Origin: Caulobacter sp.
GTDB taxonomy: Bacteria > Pseudomonadota > Alphaproteobacteria > Caulobacterales > Caulobacteraceae
Assembly (NCBI GenBank): GCA_028291055.1
Contig: JAQGIP010000025.1
Coordinates: 1-33,922 of the forward strand
DNA length: 33,922 nucleotides
Direction of reading: 5' to 3'
A model generated the notes under the pieces. The model did no database searches and was not told the DNA's origin. It saw only the letters and a program-made list of their open reading frames with translations. This document shows, one piece after another, positions 1-8,014 of the stretch. Each line of letters begins with the position of its first letter. Positions within the stretch are counted from its first letter, which is position 1. The position numbers and the translations under genes were made by a program.

Positions 1-2
1 AA

Positions 3-212
3 ACCAACGGCAAGGCCGAACGCTTCATCCAGACCGCGCTACGGGAATGGGCTTACGCTCACGCCTACACCACCTCAGACCAGCGCGCCGCCGAGCTGCC
101 TTACTGGCTACACCGCTACAACTGGCATCGGCCACACGGCGGGATAAACTCCGCCACACCCATCAGCCGCCTCGGACTAACCGAGGACAACCTGTTGAGG
201 CTCCACAACTAG
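3..212 (+). CDS. IS481-type transposase, C-terminal end (partial)
   Basis: An open frame enters from the left edge and ends with TAG at 210-212, giving the last 69 residues of a DDE integrase-core transposase. The segment NGKAERF near its start holds the third catalytic acidic residue (Glu) of the RNase H-like fold, and YNWHRPHGGI followed by a closing LLRLHN fits the usual C-terminus of IS481-family transposases. The rest of the gene and the left IS end lie outside the window, so it cannot be said whether the element is intact. Nothing after the stop looks like a clear IS inverted repeat. A dispersed palindromic repeat begins almost at the stop codon. Family assignment is from remembered sequence pattern. 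Confidence 0.8.
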   Translation, partial: TNGKAERFIQTALREWAYAHAYTTSDQRAAELPYWLHRYNWHRPHGGINSATPISRLGLTEDNLLRLHN

Positions 213-312
213 AGCGCTTTCCGGCAAGGTGGATGCCGGTTCGCCGCGGAAAGGCGCGACAAAACAAAGAGCTGGAGCGCCGCTCCAATTCTGTCGGAGC
301 GGACAACGCTCT
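211..312. repeat. Dispersed two-hairpin intergenic repeat (mosaic-element type)
   Basis: About 100 bp directly after the transposase stop form two stem-loops. The first has CCGGCA (221-226) pairing with TGCCGG (234-239), enclosed by GCGCTTT (214-220) against AAAGGCGC (250-257) with one bulged base. The second pairs CCGCTCC (280-286) with GGAGCGG (296-302). The whole unit starts with agagc and ends with gctct, and has the stretch gacaaaacaaagagct in its middle. I recognise this general sequence as a frequent intergenic repeat of Rhizobiales and Caulobacterales. Only one copy is in the window, so its repeat nature rests on memory. Confidence 0.6.
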
Positions 313-380
313 GGCGCCGGCGGCCGGGCGCCGCGCCTTTGCCCTTGGCCCGGCCACCCAACTACGGGCAGGGTCGCGCC

Positions 381-1070
381 ATGAAGCTGTTGCTCGTCGA
401 GGACGACAAGGAAGCCGCCGCCTATCTGAAGCGCGCGCTGTCGGAGGCCGGCCACACCGTGGACCACGCCGCCGCCGGCCGCGACGGCCTGATGCTGGCC
501 GCCGGCGAACCCTATGACGTCATCGTGCTGGACCGCATGCTGCCAGGCCTCGACGGTCTGGGCATCCTGCGCACCGTCCGCGCCTCCGGCGTGAAGACCC
601 CCGTCCTGCTACTGACGGCGCTGGGCGGCATCGACGACCGGGTCGAGGGCCTGGAGGCCGGGGCCGACGACTATCTGGTCAAGCCCTTCGCCTTGGCCGA
701 GCTGCTGGCCCGCATCAACGCCCTGGCCCGGCGCCCGCCGACCCAGGACACCACCACCGTCCTGCGCGTCGCCGACCTGGAGATGGACCTGCTCAAGCGC
801 AGCGCCGTGCGTGGCGGCCGCCGTCTCGACCTGCAGCCGCGCGAGTTCCAGTTGCTGGAATATCTGATGCGCCACGCCGGACGCGTGGTCACCCGCTCGA
901 TGCTGCTGGAAGCCATCTGGGACTTCCACTTCGATCCCAAGACCAACATCGTCGAAACCCACGTCAGCCGCCTGCGCGGTAAGGTCGACAAGGGTCAAGA
1001 CGGCAAGATTCTGGCCGCATTGATCCACACGGTGCGCGGGGCCGGCTACTGCCTGCGCGAGCCGGACTGA
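381..1070 (+). CDS. OmpR/PhoB-family response regulator of the efflux operon
   Basis: A 229-residue two-domain response regulator. The receiver domain (about 1-115) starts MKLLLVEDD with the acidic pocket, phosphoacceptor Asp51 in VIVLDRMLPG, a Thr in LLLTALG and the conserved Lys in YLVKPFA. The C-terminal winged-helix (about 130-225) has LQPREFQLLEYL and ends TVRGAGYCL, as in OmpR/PhoB proteins. The ATG at 381 is chosen because MKLLLVEDD is the family N-terminus and a cAGGGt ribosome site precedes it; an upstream in-frame ATG at 339 would add 14 unrelated residues. The stop overlaps the kinase start (TGATG at 1068-1072), so the two are translationally coupled. Closest family types are CusR/CzcR-like regulators beside RND pumps. 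The target promoter and signal are not known from the sequence. Confidence 0.92.
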   Translation: MKLLLVEDDKEAAAYLKRALSEAGHTVDHAAAGRDGLMLAAGEPYDVIVLDRMLPGLDGLGILRTVRASGVKTPVLLLTALGGIDDRVEGLEAGADDYLVKPFALAELLARINALARRPPTQDTTTVLRVADLEMDLLKRSAVRGGRRLDLQPREFQLLEYLMRHAGRVVTRSMLLEAIWDFHFDPKTNIVETHVSRLRGKVDKGQDGKILAALIHTVRGAGYCLREPD

Positions 1071-2395
1071 TGTTCCGCTCCTCCAGCCTGCGCCTGGCGG
1101 CCCTCTACACGGCCCTGTTCTCCCTGGCCGTGATCATCCTGGGCGCCGTGACCCTCTTCGCCACCCGCGAGGGCCTCGCGCGCCAGTTCGACGCGCGCAT
1201 CCAGTCCGAGGCCACGGCCCTGGCGCAGGAGTATGTCAGCGAAGGCCTGGAGGGCCTGCGCCAGGCGGTCATCGAACGCGACCGCACCCCCGGCGCCCTG
1301 GACTATGGCCTCCAGGGTCCGGCCGGCGCGCCCATGGCTGGCCGCCTGTCCGGCGCGCGCTCCCGCCCCGGCTGGTCCACCCTGATGCTGGCGGAAGCCG
1401 ATGGCGACCACGAGGGCGTGCGCGTCCTGACCACCGACCTACCCCAGGGCTACCGCCTGATGGTCGGCGACGACGCCGAGCGGATAGAGGCTCTCGACGG
1501 GGTGGTGCTGCGCAGCTTCTCCCTGACCCTGCTTGGCGTTGTCCTGCTGGGCGTCCTTGGCGGATTCCTCCTCAGCCGCGGCGTCCACCGGCGCCTGGCC
1601 GCCATCACCGGCACGGCCGAGGCCATCATCGACGGCGACCTCGCCAGGCGCGTGCCGGCCTTGGGCGCCAGCGACGACCTCGACCGGCTGGCCGCCACCT
1701 TCAACCGGATGCTGGACCGCATCTCGGCCTTGATGGAGACCTTAAAGCAGGTCTCGACCGACATCGCCCATGATCTGCGCACACCGCTCACGCGCCTGCG
1801 CCAGCGCCTGGAAGCCGGCTTGGAAAACGCCACCCCCGCCGAGGCCGAGACGCTCGAAGCGGCCATGGCCGACCTCGACGACATCCTGGGCACCTTCGCC
1901 GCCCTGCTGCGCATCGCCCAGATCGAGGGCGGCGCCCGTCGGGCGGCCTTCCAGCAGACGGACCTGGCCGCCATCGCCCGCACGGTCGTGGAAGCCTTCG
2001 CCCCCTCCGCCGAGGACGCCGGCCAGACCCTGACCCTCGACGCCCCGGAGCCGGTCCTCGTACAAGGCGACCGCGAACTCCTGACCCAGATGCTGGTCAA
2101 TCTGGTGGAGAACGCCCTGCGCCACGCCGGCCCGACCGCCCGCATCCAGGTCCGCGCCGCGCAGCTGGAAGGGGCGGCCATCCTCTGCGTCACCGATGAC
2201 GGGCCTGGAGTCCCAATCGCCGAGCGGGACAGGCTGTTCGACCGCTTCTATCGCCTGGAGGCCAGCCGCTCGACGCCGGGCAGCGGCCTGGGTCTGGCCC
2301 TCGTGTCGGCTGTCGCGCGGCTGCACCGGGCCGAGCCAACCTTGGCCGAAGCCGGGCCGGGCCTCGCCGCCACCGTACGTTTCCCGGAAACCTGA
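1070..2395 (+). CDS. HAMP sensor histidine kinase paired with the upstream regulator
   Basis: A 441-residue inner-membrane sensor kinase. It has a first membrane segment at about 12-32, a periplasmic sensor region to about 147, a second membrane segment at about 148-168, then a HAMP linker. HisKA has the H-box DIAHDLRTPLTRLR with phospho-acceptor His234. The ATPase domain has an N-box LVNLVENALRHAG (Asn344/Asn348), DDGPGVP and GSGLGLAL. It shares the TGATG junction with the regulator, and a TolC-like gene follows after 71 bp, so its likely output is the efflux operon. The short periplasmic region holds no recognisable metal-binding cluster of His or Cys, so the stimulus cannot be read from it. 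Confidence 0.92.
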   Translation: MFRSSSLRLAALYTALFSLAVIILGAVTLFATREGLARQFDARIQSEATALAQEYVSEGLEGLRQAVIERDRTPGALDYGLQGPAGAPMAGRLSGARSRPGWSTLMLAEADGDHEGVRVLTTDLPQGYRLMVGDDAERIEALDGVVLRSFSLTLLGVVLLGVLGGFLLSRGVHRRLAAITGTAEAIIDGDLARRVPALGASDDLDRLAATFNRMLDRISALMETLKQVSTDIAHDLRTPLTRLRQRLEAGLENATPAEAETLEAAMADLDDILGTFAALLRIAQIEGGARRAAFQQTDLAAIARTVVEAFAPSAEDAGQTLTLDAPEPVLVQGDRELLTQMLVNLVENALRHAGPTARIQVRAAQLEGAAILCVTDDGPGVPIAERDRLFDRFYRLEASRSTPGSGLGLALVSAVARLHRAEPTLAEAGPGLAATVRFPET

Positions 2396-2402
2396 AGCGC
2401 CA

Positions 2403-2420
2403 CATTGGGGTTTCCCAATG
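2403..2420. promoter_or_regulatory. Perfect inverted repeat between sensor kinase and efflux operon
   Basis: CATTGGG (2403-2409) and CCCAATG (2414-2420) are exact inverted arms around GTTT, 8 bp after the kinase stop and 47 bp before the TolC-like start. It could be a regulator operator for the efflux operon or a small RNA hairpin. There is no T-run, so it is not a standard terminator. A second imperfect GC-rich inverted repeat follows at about 2421-2446. Confidence 0.35.
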
Positions 2421-2466
2421 CGCGCGACATGCCTGGGCCATGCGCGCCCGCGTAGGGCTGGAGGTA

Positions 2467-3837
2467 ATGAGCGACGGCCTGATTCTTCCTCTGGCGCCCG
2501 ACCCGCTGCGCCGTCGCCTGCTGGGCGTCGCCCTCGGCGCGCTATTGTCGGGATGCGCAAGCTACCGGCCGGCGCCGCTCCCGACCGACCCCACCCCCTT
2601 CCCCGGCCAGGATGATCTCAAGACCGCCGCCGCGCGCCTGCGTTCCACCCGGCTGCGCCCCGTCGAGATCGACCTCGCCGCGCCGCTGCCCCCCGACGCC
2701 CTGGCCCTGATCGCGGTGATCACCAGCCCGGCGTTGAAGGCCGCCCGCGCCAAGGCCGGTGTCGTCGAGGCCCAGGCCTTCCAGGCCGGCCTGCTGCCCG
2801 ACCCGACCATCTCCATCGGCATCGACCACCCCTACGCCGGCCCCGATACCCTGACCGCCTTCAGCCAGGCCCTGGGCTTCGACCTCTCCGCCCTCACCTC
2901 CCGCCGCGTCGTGCGCCAGACCGCCAATGCCGCCGCCGAGCAGGCCCGGCTCGATCTGGCCTGGCAGGAATGGCAAACGGCCGGACAGGCCCGGCTGCTC
3001 GCCGCCCGCATCGTCATGCTCACCGTCCAGGCGACTCTCGCCGCCAAGGCTCGCGCCGCCACCGACGACATGCTCATGCGCACCCTGCGCGCCACGGCCC
3101 GGGGCGACTTGAAGGCCGACGACCTGCAGCCCCGCCGCATCGCCGCCGCCGACGCCGCCGACCGCGCGCGCAATCTCGAGAAGGATCTCGCCACGGCGCG
3201 CAGCGACCTGAACCGCCTGCTCGGCCTGGACCCAGCCGTGCGCCTGAACATCGCGCCGCCCCCGCCGCCCGGACCGCCGGGCGATCCCCGCCGCCTCTTT
3301 GAAACCGCCAAGGCCGGCCGCCTCGACCTGGCCGCCCTGCGCTCCGGCTACGCCAGCCAGGACGCCAAGCTCCGCCAGGCCCTCCTCGAACAGTATCCCA
3401 AGCTCGGCCTGACCCTCTCCCATGCGAGCGACACCGCCGGGGTCAAGACCATCGGCGCCTCGGTGGACTTCACCCTGCCGCTCTGGAACCGTAACCGCGG
3501 CGCCATTGCCGTGGAGAGCGCCACCCGCGAGCAGCTCAGGGCCGAATACGATCAGCGGCTCTCCGAGACCCGCGCCGACCTCGCCGCCCTTGCCGACAAC
3601 ATCGCCATCCTCATCCGTCAGCGCGGCGAGATCGCCGCCCAGACCGAACCCCTGCGCGACCTGGCGGCAAAGACCGAAGCGGCGGCGCGGCGCGGCGACC
3701 TGGCCGAGAGCGTGGCCGACACGGCGCGTCAGGCCGTCCTCGACAAGGACATCGCCCTGGCCGCCCTGGATCAGTCCCTGGCCGAACAGAACGTGGCGTT
3801 GGAGTTGGCGGTGGGAACCTTGCGGGAGACCTGGTGA
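2467..3837 (+). CDS. TolC/CzcC-family outer-membrane efflux lipoprotein
   Basis: A 456-residue outer-membrane factor. A lipoprotein signal ends in the lipobox ALLSGC at about residues 27-32, followed by a proline-rich linker. The body is two repeats of long Ala/Leu/Arg-rich helices (for example AAEQARLDLAWQEW and AEYDQRLSETRADLAALADN) and a short strand region with FDLSALT and DFTLPLWNRNRGA, the latter typical of the OEP family. ATG 2467 is preferred over the in-frame ATG at 2440 because GGAGG lies directly before it and the signal peptide then has normal length. The stop TGA (3835-3837) is one base from the adaptor ATG. It would form the exit duct of the tripartite pump encoded by the next two genes. 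Confidence 0.88.
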   Translation: MSDGLILPLAPDPLRRRLLGVALGALLSGCASYRPAPLPTDPTPFPGQDDLKTAAARLRSTRLRPVEIDLAAPLPPDALALIAVITSPALKAARAKAGVVEAQAFQAGLLPDPTISIGIDHPYAGPDTLTAFSQALGFDLSALTSRRVVRQTANAAAEQARLDLAWQEWQTAGQARLLAARIVMLTVQATLAAKARAATDDMLMRTLRATARGDLKADDLQPRRIAAADAADRARNLEKDLATARSDLNRLLGLDPAVRLNIAPPPPPGPPGDPRRLFETAKAGRLDLAALRSGYASQDAKLRQALLEQYPKLGLTLSHASDTAGVKTIGASVDFTLPLWNRNRGAIAVESATREQLRAEYDQRLSETRADLAALADNIAILIRQRGEIAAQTEPLRDLAAKTEAAARRGDLAESVADTARQAVLDKDIALAALDQSLAEQNVALELAVGTLRETW

Positions 3838-3838
3838 G

Positions 3839-4921
3839 ATGTGGCGCAAGTATCTGGTCCCGGTCCTCGCCTGCGCCCTGCTGGCCGGCTGCGGCAAGCC
3901 CGCCGGCGAGGCGAAGGCTCCCGAGCCCACCGCCCTGGTCAAGACCGTGGCGGCCAACGCCGGCGCGCTCGACGACCTGGCCGTCGCCTACGGCCGCGTG
4001 GAGTTCGACCCCAACGCCTTGCAGACTCTTGTCGCGCCGGTGGAGGCCCGCATCGCCAGCCTCGACGTGGCGGTGGGCCAGCAGGTCGCGGCCGGCCAGG
4101 TGGTCGCCACCCTCTCCGCCAGCCCCGGCTCGGTCCTCGAAGCCGACAAGGCCGAGCGTGACGCCCGCGCCGCCCAGACCGACTATGAACGCCTCGCGCG
4201 CCTGCGCGCCGACGGCCTGGCCGCCAACAACGACGTGGAAACCGCCAGGGCCGCCGCCAGCACCGCCCAGGAAACCGCCCGCAGCCTGCGCGCCCGCACC
4301 GGCGGCGGGACCATCGTGTTGCGCGCCACCACCTCCGGCGTGGTCGACACCCTGCCCTCCGCCGTCGGCGACCTGATCCCCTCAGGGGGTCCGGTGGTGA
4401 AGCTGGGCGGCTCGGGCCCCATGCGCGCCCGCCTCGGCGTCGATCCCGCCGGCCTCCCCCGCATGGCCCCCGGCCAGATGGTCCGCATCGGCCCCGTTTC
4501 CGGCGAAGGCGCGTCCTTCGTCGGCCGTATCCAGTCCATCGACCGCCGCGTCGATCCCACCACCCGGCTGGCCGGCGTGCTGGTCGCCCTGCCGGCCGGC
4601 TCCGGATTCCTGCCGGGTCAGGCGCTGAAGGCCGAGGTCGTCGTCGGCCATCGCGGTGGCGGCGTGGTCGTTCCCCGCGCCGCCGTCCTTTACGAGGGCG
4701 AAGCGCCCTACCTCTTCGTCGCCGTGGGCGGCAAGGCCGTGAAGCGCGACGTCAAGCTGGGCGTCGACGACGGGACCAACACCGAAGTCCTCGACGGCGT
4801 CACCGCCGGCGAGAAGGTGGTCACCGAAGGTGGCGCCGCCCTCGAAGACGGCATGAAGCTGCGCGAGGGCGCCCTTGTGGAGAACAGTGGGGCGACCGCC
4901 GACAAGGCCAAAAAGCCATGA
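3839..4921 (+). CDS. RND efflux periplasmic adaptor (HlyD/CzcB type) lipoprotein
   Basis: A 360-residue membrane-fusion protein. The N-terminus is a lipoprotein signal with lipobox LLAGC (Cys at residue 19). Then come a beta-barrel/lipoyl half (VEARIASLDVAVGQQVAAGQ), a helical hairpin (EADKAERDARAAQTDYERLARLR-like segment at about 104-145), the second lipoyl half and a barrel domain with GFLPGQALKAEVVV near the C-terminus. It bridges the outer-membrane factor and the inner-membrane pump. The start overlaps the preceding stop region by spacing of one base, and the stop overlaps the pump start (ATGA at 4918-4921), which indicates one operon with coupled translation. No His-rich metal-binding N-terminus of the CusB/CzcB kind is visible. 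Confidence 0.88.
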   Translation: MWRKYLVPVLACALLAGCGKPAGEAKAPEPTALVKTVAANAGALDDLAVAYGRVEFDPNALQTLVAPVEARIASLDVAVGQQVAAGQVVATLSASPGSVLEADKAERDARAAQTDYERLARLRADGLAANNDVETARAAASTAQETARSLRARTGGGTIVLRATTSGVVDTLPSAVGDLIPSGGPVVKLGGSGPMRARLGVDPAGLPRMAPGQMVRIGPVSGEGASFVGRIQSIDRRVDPTTRLAGVLVALPAGSGFLPGQALKAEVVVGHRGGGVVVPRAAVLYEGEAPYLFVAVGGKAVKRDVKLGVDDGTNTEVLDGVTAGEKVVTEGGAALEDGMKLREGALVENSGATADKAKKP

Positions 4922-7900
4922 CCGTCTGGCTGCGCGGCCACGTCCGTTCCCTCGGCCTGGCCTTCATCCTGCTGACCGTGGCCGGGCTGGTGGCGGCCGT
5001 GGGCATGCCGGTCAGCCTGTTTCCCAAGATCGACTTCCCGCGCCTAGTGGTTTCGGTGGACGCCGGCGACCGCCCCGCCGACGAGATGGCCGCCCAGGTC
5101 ACCCGCCATCTGGAACAGTCGCTGCGCGGCGTGCCCGGCGTGGTCAACCTGCGCTCCACCTCCAGCCGGGGTTCGGCCGAGGTCTCCGTCTCCTTCGACT
5201 GGGGGACGGATATGATCGCGGCCACCCTGCAGGCGGAATCGGCGGTCAACGCCGTACTGCCCGACCTGCCGCCCGGCGCCCGCTTCGAGGTCCGCCGCAT
5301 GGACCCGACCATCTTCCCCATCCTCGGCCTGGCGCTGACCTCCTCCAACCCCGACCTCGTCAAGCTGCGCGACTTCGCCCAGCTGGAGATGCGCCCGGTG
5401 ATCGCCTCCGTCCCCGGCGTGGCCAACGTCGACGTGCTCGGCGGCAAGGAGAAGGAATATCAGGTGCTGGCCGACCCGGCCCGGCTGCAGGCGCTGGGCC
5501 TGTCTATCGACGACCTGGCCAAGATCCTGTCGGCCAACAATGTGGTGGTCGCCGCCGGGCGCCTGGAGGACCGCCACCGCCTCTATCTGGTCCTGGCCGA
5601 AAACCGCATCGGCGGCCTCGACGACCTGAAGGCCACCATCGTCAAGAGCGGCGAGGCCGGCATCGTGCCCCTCTCCGCCGTGGCCGAGATCAAGGTCGCC
5701 GACGCCCCGAACTGGACCCGCGTCACCGCCCAGGGCCGCGACGCCGTGCTGGTCAACATCCGCCAGGCCCCGGGCGCCAACAGCGTCGCCCTGGTCAAGG
5801 AGGTCCGCGCGCGCCTGAAGGCCCTGGCCCCCCAGACCCCGCCGGGCGTCAAGATCTCGACCTTCTACGACCAGACGGAACTGGTCACCGCCGCCGCCGC
5901 CAGCGTGCGCGACGCCATCCTGATCGGCGCCGTCCTGGCCGGGCTCGTCGTCTTCCTCTTCCTCAGAAGCTGGCGCGTCACCCTGATCATCGCCCTGCTG
6001 CTGCCCGCCGTCCTGGCCTCCACCGCCGTGCTGCTCAGCCTGCTGGGCATGAGCTTCAACATGATGACCCTGGGCGGCATGGCCGCCGCCGTGGGCCTGG
6101 TGGTCGACGACGCCGTGGTCATGCTCGAACACGTCATGCGCCGCCTGCAGGAGAGGCGGCGCGGCGAGGCGTCCGGCCGCTCGGCCCTCGACGGCGCGGC
6201 GGAGATGCTGCGTCCACTGATGGGCTCAACCTTCGCCACCGTGGTCATCTTCCTGCCCCTGGCCTTCCTCTCGGGCGTCACCGGCGGCTTCTTCAAGGCC
6301 CTGGCCGTGACCATGTCGGCGGCCCTCATCCTCTCCCTCCTCTTCGCCCTCTTCGTCGCGCCCCTGCTGGCCGACCGCTGGTTGAAGGACAGCGACGCCG
6401 ACGCCGCCGAAAAGACCGCCAAGCCCCTGGGCCGCCTCGCCGACCGCTATGCCGGCGTTCTGCGGCGCGGCCTCGCCCGCCCCGGCCTGGTCGCCCTGAT
6501 CGTGGTCGCCGTCATGCTGGCTACCGGCGGCCTGGCCTATACCCGCGTGCAGACCGGCTTCATCCCCAAGATGGACGAGGGCGGCTTCGTCCTCGACTAC
6601 AAGGCCCCGCCCGGAACTTCGCTGACCGAGACCGACCGCCTGCTGCGCCAGGCCGAGGCCATCATCCGCGCCACGCCGGAGGTCGACAGCTACTCCCGCC
6701 GCACCGGCCTGCAGCTCGGCGGGGGCCTCACCGAGGCCGACGAGGGCGACTTCTTCATCCACCTGAAGGCCAAGCGCGGCCGCGGGGTCGAAGCGGTGAT
6801 GACCGACATCCGCACCCGCATCGAGGCTGAGGTCCCCGGCCTGGAGCTGGAGACGGTGCAGTTGATGGAGGACCTGATCGGCGACCTCACCGCCGTGCCC
6901 CAGCCCATCGAGGTCAAGCTGTTCAGCGGCGACCCCGCCGCCCTGGCCGCCGCCGCTCCGCAGGTCCAGACGGCGCTCGAAGGCATCAAGGGTCTGGCCG
7001 AGGTGCAGAGCGGCCAACGCCTGGCCGGCGACGCCGTCGTCATCACCACCGACCGCCCGGCCGCCGCCCTGGACGGCCTGGACCCCGACGCGGTCACCCA
7101 GCAGCTCCAGCGCCTGATCGGCGGCGAAGTGATCGGCCAGGTGCGCGAGGGCGAGAAGCAGGTCGGCATCCGCGTCTGGACGCCGGGGACCCTGCGCAGC
7201 CGCGTCGAGGCGCTCAGCCAACTCCATATCCGCGCGCCCGACGGCCACGACGTGCCCCTGTCGCGCATCGCCAAGGTCTCGGTCGTCCAGGGCCAGCCCC
7301 AGATCACGCGGGAGAACCTGCAGCCCTTCACCCCCGTCACCGCCCGCCTGGACGCCCGCGACATGGGCTCGGCCATGACCGAGGTGAAGCAGGTCGTCGG
7401 CAAGCTGGCCCTGCCCTCCAACGTGCGCGTCGAATACGGCGGCCTCTATGCCGAGCAGCAGAAATCCTTCCGCGACCTGGCCGTGGTCTTCGCCGCCGCC
7501 GTCCTGCTGGTGGCCCTGCTGCTGCTCTATCTGTTCGAGAACCTGGCGGCGGCGCTGGCCATCCTGACCGTGGTGCTGACCTCCGCCTCGGCGGTGTTCG
7601 TGGGCCTGTGGCTGACCGGCACGGAACTCGACATCTCCGCCATGATGGGCCTGACCATGGTCATCGGCATCGTCGGCGAACTGGCCATCTTCTACCTGGC
7701 CGAACTCGATCCCAGCCGCCGCCCCGTCCACGACGACCTCATCGAGGCCGGCCGCGCGCGCCTGCGCCCCATCCTGATGTCGGCCCTGATCGCCATCCTG
7801 GCGCTGTCGCCCCTGGCCTTCGGCATCGGCCGCGGCTCGGAGATGCAGAAGCCGCTGGCCATCGCCATCATCTCCGGCCTGATCGCCGGCGCCCCCCTCG

Positions 7901-8010
7901 TGCTGCTGCTGCTGCCCCTGGTCCACGCCGCCATCCTCGGCCGCCTGCCGCCACCTCGCCCTCAACCCGCCCCTCTCGTTCCCGTCCCCCATCTTCCTGT
8001 CACGGAGTAG
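4918..8010 (+). CDS. RND-family inner-membrane efflux pump (AcrB/CzcA superfamily)
   Basis: A 1030-residue resistance-nodulation-division transporter of full length for the family. It has an N-terminal membrane helix (about 10-32), a large periplasmic loop with porter subdomains (LFPKIDFPRL, GVPGVVNLRSTSSRGSAEV), membrane helices 2-6 (about 335-495), helix 7 (about 525), a second periplasmic loop and helices 8-12. The proton-relay helix 4 reads GLVVDDAVVMLEH, with the Asp-Asp pair. As far as I recall, heavy-metal RND pumps carry a DFG..VDGA pattern there, so this one looks closer to drug/hydrophobe pumps than to CzcA, although the gene order resembles czcCBA. Substrate is unknown. The next gene starts four bases after its stop. 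Confidence 0.93.
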   Translation: MTVWLRGHVRSLGLAFILLTVAGLVAAVGMPVSLFPKIDFPRLVVSVDAGDRPADEMAAQVTRHLEQSLRGVPGVVNLRSTSSRGSAEVSVSFDWGTDMIAATLQAESAVNAVLPDLPPGARFEVRRMDPTIFPILGLALTSSNPDLVKLRDFAQLEMRPVIASVPGVANVDVLGGKEKEYQVLADPARLQALGLSIDDLAKILSANNVVVAAGRLEDRHRLYLVLAENRIGGLDDLKATIVKSGEAGIVPLSAVAEIKVADAPNWTRVTAQGRDAVLVNIRQAPGANSVALVKEVRARLKALAPQTPPGVKISTFYDQTELVTAAAASVRDAILIGAVLAGLVVFLFLRSWRVTLIIALLLPAVLASTAVLLSLLGMSFNMMTLGGMAAAVGLVVDDAVVMLEHVMRRLQERRRGEASGRSALDGAAEMLRPLMGSTFATVVIFLPLAFLSGVTGGFFKALAVTMSAALILSLLFALFVAPLLADRWLKDSDADAAEKTAKPLGRLADRYAGVLRRGLARPGLVALIVVAVMLATGGLAYTRVQTGFIPKMDEGGFVLDYKAPPGTSLTETDRLLRQAEAIIRATPEVDSYSRRTGLQLGGGLTEADEGDFFIHLKAKRGRGVEAVMTDIRTRIEAEVPGLELETVQLMEDLIGDLTAVPQPIEVKLFSGDPAALAAAAPQVQTALEGIKGLAEVQSGQRLAGDAVVITTDRPAAALDGLDPDAVTQQLQRLIGGEVIGQVREGEKQVGIRVWTPGTLRSRVEALSQLHIRAPDGHDVPLSRIAKVSVVQGQPQITRENLQPFTPVTARLDARDMGSAMTEVKQVVGKLALPSNVRVEYGGLYAEQQKSFRDLAVVFAAAVLLVALLLLYLFENLAAALAILTVVLTSASAVFVGLWLTGTELDISAMMGLTMVIGIVGELAIFYLAELDPSRRPVHDDLIEAGRARLRPILMSALIAILALSPLAFGIGRGSEMQKPLAIAIISGLIAGAPLVLLLLPLVHAAILGRLPPPRPQPAPLVPVPHLPVTE

Positions 8011-8014
8011 ACCC

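Noticed and set aside
4875..6830. A 651-codon frame in another phase of the RND pump gene
   Set aside because: Arg/Pro/Gly-rich shadow of the pump. The pump frame carries all the conserved motifs.
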